Source: Paracoccaceae bacterium (GTDB lineage Bacteria; Pseudomonadota; Alphaproteobacteria; Rhodobacterales; Rhodobacteraceae). Taken from it: a DNA stretch of 47,665 bases. Below the pieces are notes generated by a model. The model saw only the letters and a list, made by a program, of their open reading frames with translations. It was not told the DNA's origin and searched no databases. Position 1 is the first letter of the stretch, and every line of letters begins with the position of its first letter. The DNA lies in contig JAQWQJ010000057.1 in the NCBI GenBank assembly GCA_029244725.1, positions 1-47,665 of the forward strand, read 5' to 3'. Shown in pieces: positions 42,836 to 47,665 of this stretch. Both the position numbers and the translations under genes were made by a program.

Positions 42836-45092
42836 ACTTCCGCCGCCGTTCAACCTTACGTTTGATTTTGTCTTGTTTTTTCTTGGCCGACCCCTGTCTG
42901 CGGCGCGAGGGTTTACCCTTACCAAAATTCCGTCGGCCAAGTGGGGGGGCTTTGCCATCCAGCTCAAGAAGTTCCAGCATCAATCCGCCGGTCACAGGAA
43001 CGGCCTCGGTCAAGCGCACCAGTACCCTTTGGCCAATACCGATCCGCAAGCCACTATCTGAACCTTCGAGGATTTGTTCTTCTTGGTCGTAGTGGAAATA
43101 CTCTGAACCGATTGAGCGGACGGGAATCAAACCGTCGGCGCCGGTCTCATCTAACCGCACAAAAGCACCGAAACGTTGAACGCCAGAGATACGGCCAGTC
43201 AAATCTGCACCAACGCGTTCCGACAGGAAGGCTGCCAAATATCGATCAGTCGTATCGCGTTCAGCAACCATGGAGCGACGCTCGGTTTCTGAGATATGCT
43301 TCGCCGTTTCCTCTAGCCGTTCAATTTCTTCATTGTTCAACCCGTCGTCACCCCAGCCATGCGCCGAGACAAGCGCCCGGTGAACAATCAAATCCGAGTA
43401 GCGGCGGATTGGTGACGTAAAATGTGCGTAGCTTTTCAGGGCCAGACCGAAGTGGCCGAAATTTTGCGGGCTGTAGTAGGCCTGCGTCATAGATCGCAAG
43501 GTCGACATATTGATGAGTTCGGCGAAATCGGTGTCCGAGGCATCGTTTAGCAAGCGGTTCAAGTGGCGTGTCTGCAAAACCTGCCCTTTGGCGAGGTTCA
43601 ATCCCGAGGCTTGGGCGGTTTCGCGCAGCGATTCCAACTTCTCTGGTGCGGGTTCTTCGTGCACACGAAACAGCTGAGGTGTGCGCTTCTCAACTAAGAT
43701 TTCAGCCGCGGCGACATTGGCCAGCACCATGAATTCCTCGATCAGTTTATGCGCATCAAATCGGTCGCGGAAATTGACCGAAGCGACTTTGCCATCATCC
43801 GAAAGAATGATCTTTCGTTCAGGCAAATCAAGTTCCAGCGGTTGCCTCAAAGCACGCGCTTTCTTCAGTGCATCGTATGCCGCGTAAAGAGGGCGGATAA
43901 CGCTATCCATCAACGGAGAGCATTGATCGTCGGGCGTGCCGTCCATCGCGGCTTGCACTTGCTCATAAGACAGCGACGCCGCCGAGCGCATCAACCCACG
44001 TTCAAAGCTATGGGATATCTTTTCACCGTTTGCGTCGATCTGCATACGGACAGCCACACATCCACGCGGCACACCTTCGTGTAGCGAGCAGAGATCGCCA
44101 GACAGACGGTCAGGCAGCATCGGTACAACGCGGTCAGGGAAATAGGATGAGTTTCCGCGTTTACGAGCCTCTTTATCCAAGGCTGTTCCATTGCGGATGT
44201 AGTGAGCGACGTCAGCGATCGCGACCCAGATGATGTGGCCACCTTTGTTCTTAGGGTCTTCGTCTGCATGCGCCCAACACGCATCGTCATGATCGCGTGC
44301 ATCTGCCGGGTCAATGGTGATCAACGGCATGTCGCGCATGTCTTTGCGACCCTTCAGTCCAACGGGCTTCATTCCATCGGCTTCGACGATCACGGGATCG
44401 GGAAAATCGTCTGGAATGCTGTGCTGGTGAATGGCGATCAGCGAAATTGCCTTGGGCTGGGACGGATCACCCAGACGGTCGGTTACTTTGGCCTTTGGCA
44501 AACCCATTCTACCTTTTGGTCCGGTCTGCTGACCTTCAACCAGTTCACCGTCTTTTGCACCGTTTTCGGCACCTGCAGGAACGATCCACTCTTTCTCGTT
44601 GCCTTTGTCGATGGGTACAATGCGTCCGCCCTCGGCGCGTTTGCGAAACACGCCAAGCACCTTATGTGGATTAGTCCCAATGCGCCGTATCAAGCGCGCC
44701 TCGTATTCGTGATCGAGATCTTTGACCACGGACAAGCGACCTAGAATACGGTCACCTACCTTCAACGCAGGATCACCAGTCTTGGCTACAAAAAATACTG
44801 TTGGCGCTTGTCCTTCGCCAGACCATTCCAATGGGCGAGCAAATAGGTCACCGTCTTCGGTTTGTTTGACGATCTGCAGCACCGAAACCGGTGGCAATTG
44901 ATCAGGGTCGCGATAAGTCTTTTTGCGCTTTTGAAGGTGACCCTCTTCTTCAAGCTCTTTCAGAATGCGCTTCAGATCGATCCGCGCAGCCCCCTTGATC
45001 CCGAAAGCTTTCGAGATATCCCGTTTCGAGGTAAGGGTCGGGTTCGATGAGATCCAATCTAGGATCTGCTCTTTGGTAGGTAGCTGGCTCAT
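42834..45092 (-). CDS. rnr: Ribonuclease R
   Basis: A 752-residue processive 3'-5' exoribonuclease that degrades structured RNA. There is an N-terminal winged helix (about 1-60), two cold-shock domains, and the RNB catalytic domain with DPADARDHDDA (metal-binding aspartates). The S1 domain near the C-terminus begins GRISGVQRFGAFVRLD, and a Lys/Arg-rich tail ends the protein. It follows the TIGR04282 gene by 31 bp on the same strand, as the last gene of a probable dapE operon. Confidence 0.94.
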   Translation of the reverse strand: MSQLPTKEQILDWISSNPTLTSKRDISKAFGIKGAARIDLKRILKELEEEGHLQKRKKTYRDPDQLPPVSVLQIVKQTEDGDLFARPLEWSGEGQAPTVFFVAKTGDPALKVGDRILGRLSVVKDLDHEYEARLIRRIGTNPHKVLGVFRKRAEGGRIVPIDKGNEKEWIVPAGAENGAKDGELVEGQQTGPKGRMGLPKAKVTDRLGDPSQPKAISLIAIHQHSIPDDFPDPVIVEADGMKPVGLKGRKDMRDMPLITIDPADARDHDDACWAHADEDPKNKGGHIIWVAIADVAHYIRNGTALDKEARKRGNSSYFPDRVVPMLPDRLSGDLCSLHEGVPRGCVAVRMQIDANGEKISHSFERGLMRSAASLSYEQVQAAMDGTPDDQCSPLMDSVIRPLYAAYDALKKARALRQPLELDLPERKIILSDDGKVASVNFRDRFDAHKLIEEFMVLANVAAAEILVEKRTPQLFRVHEEPAPEKLESLRETAQASGLNLAKGQVLQTRHLNRLLNDASDTDFAELINMSTLRSMTQAYYSPQNFGHFGLALKSYAHFTSPIRRYSDLIVHRALVSAHGWGDDGLNNEEIERLEETAKHISETERRSMVAERDTTDRYLAAFLSERVGADLTGRISGVQRFGAFVRLDETGADGLIPVRSIGSEYFHYDQEEQILEGSDSGLRIGIGQRVLVRLTEAVPVTGGLMLELLELDGKAPPLGRRNFGKGKPSRRRQGSAKKKQDKIKRKVERRRK

Positions 45093-45123
45093 ATCTGCGC
45101 CCTATCACGCGGTTTTCGAAACG

Positions 45124-45708
45124 TCACCGTGAAAGCGATATGAGATCCGCCTTGGTATCGACGTCCTGCAAGTGGTCAGTTAACGCGATCCGCATGTCGG
45201 GAATGCTGGCGATACTGTCAGACAAAGCGTGTTTAGTAGACCATCGAACGTTTTGAAAAAGGGTTGGTGGTGGCCTCGAAATGCGCTTCAAGCCGACCAA
45301 CCAAAACCCGCCGTCATAGGCAGGCCCAAAGACAGCCTCATGTTGTCCGAGAGATCTGAACGCGGCTTCTATATGGCTTGGCTGGATGCCGGGAACATCA
45401 CCACCGATAATGCAAACCGGACCGACTGGCATGTGCTGCAGTATGCGCTCCATGCGTCCCCCAAGATTACCAGACCCTTGTGGAATACGTGGAAAATGCG
45501 CCGGATACTGGCGGGACTGCATACCTTTTTGGTCAGGCGAGACAGCCAGTGTGATTTGCCAGCGTGGGTCACTTAGTCGTCTCAACAGAGCCGTGGTTTG
45601 ATGACGAAACCACCAAGCCGCGTTTGTCATACCAATCTCGCGACCTAGTCGAGTTTTGACCCGCCCAACCTCGGGCACTTTCAGCATGACAACGAGGTGG
45701 CGTGTCAC
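45124..45708 (-). CDS. TIGR04282 (DUF2064) family glycosyltransferase-like protein
   Basis: A 194-residue nucleotide-sugar-transferase-like protein of the TIGR04282/DUF2064 family. Hallmarks are the N-terminal MLKVPEVGRVKTRLGREIG (nucleotide-binding loop), VCIIGGDVPGIQPSHI and AVFGPAYDGGFWLVGL. Some relatives lie in arsenosugar gene clusters, but no arsenic gene is present here, so the substrate is unknown. The start overlaps the stop of the preceding acetyltransferase gene by 4 bases. Confidence 0.83.
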   Translation of the reverse strand: MTRHLVVMLKVPEVGRVKTRLGREIGMTNAAWWFRHQTTALLRRLSDPRWQITLAVSPDQKGMQSRQYPAHFPRIPQGSGNLGGRMERILQHMPVGPVCIIGGDVPGIQPSHIEAAFRSLGQHEAVFGPAYDGGFWLVGLKRISRPPPTLFQNVRWSTKHALSDSIASIPDMRIALTDHLQDVDTKADLISLSR

Positions 45709-46127
45709 AAGCTAAGGCTCATCATCCGGTGGGGGATGCCTGCGTCGTCAAACTCGGGGCCTTGTGCAACGAACCCAAGCTTTTCGTAAAACCCGAGCGC
45801 GTGCGTTTGCGACCCTAATTTTGCCTTTGTCACGTCGGACTGAGCGCGCAGTTCGGCCAAGCACGCGTGGATCAGCTTGGCGCCTAGGCCAGTTCCGCGA
45901 TGCGACGCCAATACAGCGACACGCCCGATTTTTCCGATATCGTCAGCCACCACAATGCGCGCGGTCCCAACAGGTGTGCCCTGCTGTGTGGCCAAAATGT
46001 GGATGGCGTTTTGGTCGTAATGATCGCGTTCTTCCTCGATCGGGACGGATTGTTCCTCGACGAAGACTGTGAAGCGGATCGCAAGACATGCATCCAGATC
46101 ATCTGAGCGTTCAATCAAAAGGTTCAT
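45705..46127 (-). CDS. GNAT-family N-acetyltransferase (ElaA-like)
   Basis: A 140-residue acetyltransferase. The N-terminal [21 protein letters not shown] recalls ElaA/YjcF-type enzymes. Acetyl-CoA motif A is [20 protein letters not shown] and the C-terminal [24 protein letters not shown] is typical. Its start overlaps the dapE stop by 4 bases and its stop overlaps the next start by 4, so it is translationally coupled in the dapE run. Confidence 0.87.
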   Translation of the reverse strand: MNLLIERSDDLDACLAIRFTVFVEEQSVPIEEERDHYDQNAIHILATQQGTPVGTARIVVADDIGKIGRVAVLASHRGTGLGAKLIHACLAELRAQSDVTKAKLGSQTHALGFYEKLGFVAQGPEFDDAGIPHRMMSLSL

Positions 46128-47269
46128 GCGAAATAAGTCCGCAAAACGCGTGCGTATATTTTCTTGAGTTGGCCTATCTGTTCAACCACCACGCGTTCAT
46201 CAACTTGGTGCATCGATTTTCCGACCAAGCCGAACTCAACAACCGGACAGTGATTTTTTACGAAGCGGGCATCAGAAGTGCCGCCAGTTGTTGAAAACTC
46301 AGGGGTGCGGCCTGTTTCAGCCTCAACACATTGCGCGACAAGGGCCGAAAGTTCGCCCGGAGGCGTTAAGAAGCTTTCGCCGGATATTTTAATAGTGGTC
46401 TCAACTTTGACACCAAACTCATCGGCAACTTTAGCGGCCTCATCCTTCAACCATTTGCTTAGTCCAAGGCCTGTATGGGTGTCGTTAAAGCGTACGTTCG
46501 CAACACCACGTGTTTGGGCAGGGATAACATTAGTCGCACTATTGCCCGTATCGATATTCACAACGGCCAAAGTAGAGGCGTCGAAATGCTCGGTCCCTTG
46601 ATCAAGTTCATGGCTTGCAAGCCGATCCATCAACCGCGCCATCGCAGGCAATGGATTTTTTGCGCGATGGGGATAGGCTGAATGCCCCTGTTCACCCGTG
46701 ATGGTGAACCACGCAGTCATTGAGCCACGCCGCCCGATCTTAATCATATCGCCCATATTATCCGGACAAGTCGGCTCTCCGACCAAGCAAAGTGACATGG
46801 TTTCGTTGTTTGCCTTCATCCAATCCAACAGTGCAGTAGTGCCGTCAGTTGCGTCGCCCTCTTCGTCGCCGGTAATCGTTAGGATCAAAGCACCGTCAGG
46901 GGGCGTTTCGCGGACCAGATCAATCGCCGCCGCGACGAAAGCGGCAACGCCCGATTTCATATCAACAGCACCGCGACCGTACATGAAGCCGTCTTTCACC
47001 TCGGCACCAAAAGGTGGCATTGTCCAAGCAGCTTCGTCCCCCAAAGGAACAACATCTGTGTGTCCATTAAACCCGAACGTCTTTGGATGTGCTTGATCCC
47101 CCCAACGCGCAAACAAATTGGACGTTCCGTTGCGATCTACACGCGTACAGACAAAACCGGCGTCTTCCAGCAGAGTTTGCAGCAGGACCAAAGCGCCACC
47201 CTCGATTGGTGTAACCGATGGGCATCGGATCAGTTTGGCGGTTAGGTCAACCGGATCAATCGAAGACAT
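46124..47269 (-). CDS. dapE: Succinyl-diaminopimelate desuccinylase
   Basis: A 381-residue di-zinc M20 hydrolase in the diaminopimelate/lysine pathway. It cleaves N-succinyl-diaminopimelate. Zinc-site motifs are [32 protein letters not shown] and the C-terminal [12 protein letters not shown]; the family signature [11 protein letters not shown] is present. The ATG at 47269 follows AAAGGAAAAG; the frame is open for 73 codons upstream but without a plausible start. It heads a tight minus-strand run with the acetyltransferase, TIGR04282 and rnr genes. An IS end lies about 260 bp upstream. Confidence 0.95.
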   Translation of the reverse strand: MSSIDPVDLTAKLIRCPSVTPIEGGALVLLQTLLEDAGFVCTRVDRNGTSNLFARWGDQAHPKTFGFNGHTDVVPLGDEAAWTMPPFGAEVKDGFMYGRGAVDMKSGVAAFVAAAIDLVRETPPDGALILTITGDEEGDATDGTTALLDWMKANNETMSLCLVGEPTCPDNMGDMIKIGRRGSMTAWFTITGEQGHSAYPHRAKNPLPAMARLMDRLASHELDQGTEHFDASTLAVVNIDTGNSATNVIPAQTRGVANVRFNDTHTGLGLSKWLKDEAAKVADEFGVKVETTIKISGESFLTPPGELSALVAQCVEAETGRTPEFSTTGGTSDARFVKNHCPVVEFGLVGKSMHQVDERVVVEQIGQLKKIYARVLRTYFA

Positions 47270-47528
47270 GTCTTTTCCTTTGAATTTGCCTACCCTGACT
47301 ATACCGCATCCAAACAAGGCGCAATTCAACGCGCAACAGGTCTTGGCGGAGTCCAACCGATTCGTTACACTACAAGCGGTAGTATGAGACCCGATAAACG
47401 GGTTCGTGTGGGGATGTGTGTTTATGGGCTGGTTTGCGTACCAAACTAAAGTTGGGTCATGGTGTTCACCCGAACAAAGCCTGTCCAAAGAAAACTTGCT
47501 TCCTTCGGGTACTTTTCAAATTCAATTA

Positions 47529-47665
47529 GGGGCTGACCCAGATAACGCGAAAAAGGTGTTATCATGGGAAGCATGCGGAAGAGTCGCTTAAGTAAGTATA
47601 AACAGGGTCGCCTGGTCGAGCATTTTGTTGCCGGAACCACGGCTCGAACTGCGGCCAGTTTATGT
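47529..47665 (+). mobile_element. IS1595-family (IS1016-like) insertion sequence, right copy, 5' end only
   Basis: This is the exact reverse complement of bases 2-138, and identity ends sharply at 47529. The terminal repeat begins GGGGCTGACCCAGATAACGC. The element continues past the window. It lies upstream of dapE (start 47269) and is transcribed away from it. Confidence 0.8.
47564..47665 (+). CDS. IS1595-family transposase, N-terminal fragment (right copy)
   Basis: Thirty-four codons identical to the left copy, from an ATG at 47564 (a second ATG is at 47573) to the window end. Only the N-terminal, DNA-binding-like part is visible. Confidence 0.7.
   Translation, partial: MGSMRKSRLSKYKQGRLVEHFVAGTTARTAASLC

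Noticed and set aside
47406-47591. Small plus-strand frame reading into the right IS
   Set aside because: No homology or ribosome site; it crosses the IS boundary and is out of frame with the transposase.
1-47665. Prophage, CRISPR array or integrative element
   Set aside because: No regularly spaced repeats, integrase, phage structural genes or tRNA attachment site were seen; the only mobile DNA is the two IS ends.

Overview
The window is a 47.7-kb stretch of an alphaproteobacterial chromosome, almost certainly from the Rhodobacteraceae (Roseobacter group). The evidence is the aglEFGAK alpha-glucoside operon with its LacI-type operator, a DUF2794 gene, class III alcohol dehydrogenase, an MbfA-type ferritin/VIT iron protein, GAAC-N7-GAAC SOS boxes, and many copies of an extragenic element containing a hairpin followed by a CCCGAGGAATATTTG..GACAAAAGAA-like tail. 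Gene density is high and most genes are housekeeping.

Both ends of the window are the same 137-bp IS1595-family (IS1016-like) insertion-sequence terminus in inverted orientation (2-138 and 47529-47665). Each is cut off 34 codons into an outward-pointing transposase gene. The left copy sits just upstream of the agl promoter, the right one about 260 bp upstream of dapE.

Layout. 139-6725: alpha-glucoside uptake and hydrolysis operon (aglE, aglF, aglG, aglA, aglK) behind a palindromic operator. 6751-9250: a 3-hydroxyisobutyrate dehydrogenase-like enzyme, a fructokinase with its own operator-like palindrome, and a VanZ-like membrane protein. 9383-12452: an anaerobic sulfatase-maturase-like radical SAM enzyme, a thioredoxin-TPR chaperedoxin, a Lon-substrate-binding-domain protein and a Trm112-like protein. 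12605-12740: a structured RNA, best guess 6S RNA. 12811-22226: a UbiH-type monooxygenase, an amidase, an AT-rich polysaccharide-lyase-like secreted protein, an aminotransferase, ftsK, lolA and a sterol-desaturase-family protein. 22384-25025: asd, two tandem paralogous small genes of unknown function, and beta-carbonic anhydrase. 25175-28723: leucyl aminopeptidase, DUF2794 and imuB with an SOS box. 28864-34064: glutathione-dependent formaldehyde dehydrogenase, an Old Yellow Enzyme homologue, rsgA, a TetR regulator and divergent mbfA. 34176-39071: gpmI, an EnvC-like protein, ctpA, rppH and a frameshifted acetyltransferase. 39075-47269: an acetyltransferase, dnaE2 with an SOS-like box and a truncated C-terminus, then rnr, a TIGR04282 protein, an acetyltransferase and dapE on the minus strand.

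The most interesting points are these. (1) The SOS mutasome is split: imuB and dnaE2 lie 11 kb apart, each under its own closely spaced SOS-like box, with no imuA in the window. The dnaE2 reading frame loses its C-terminal domain and ends inside a copy of the dispersed terminator repeat. (2) A tandem pair of divergent paralogous small proteins (108 and 116 residues) each have a leader inverted repeat whose 3' arm reaches into the translation start region. (3) A family of terminator-like repeats sits at many gene ends and may have served as recombination points. (4) The window is bounded by inverted IS copies, one of which is placed where the agl regulator gene would be expected.
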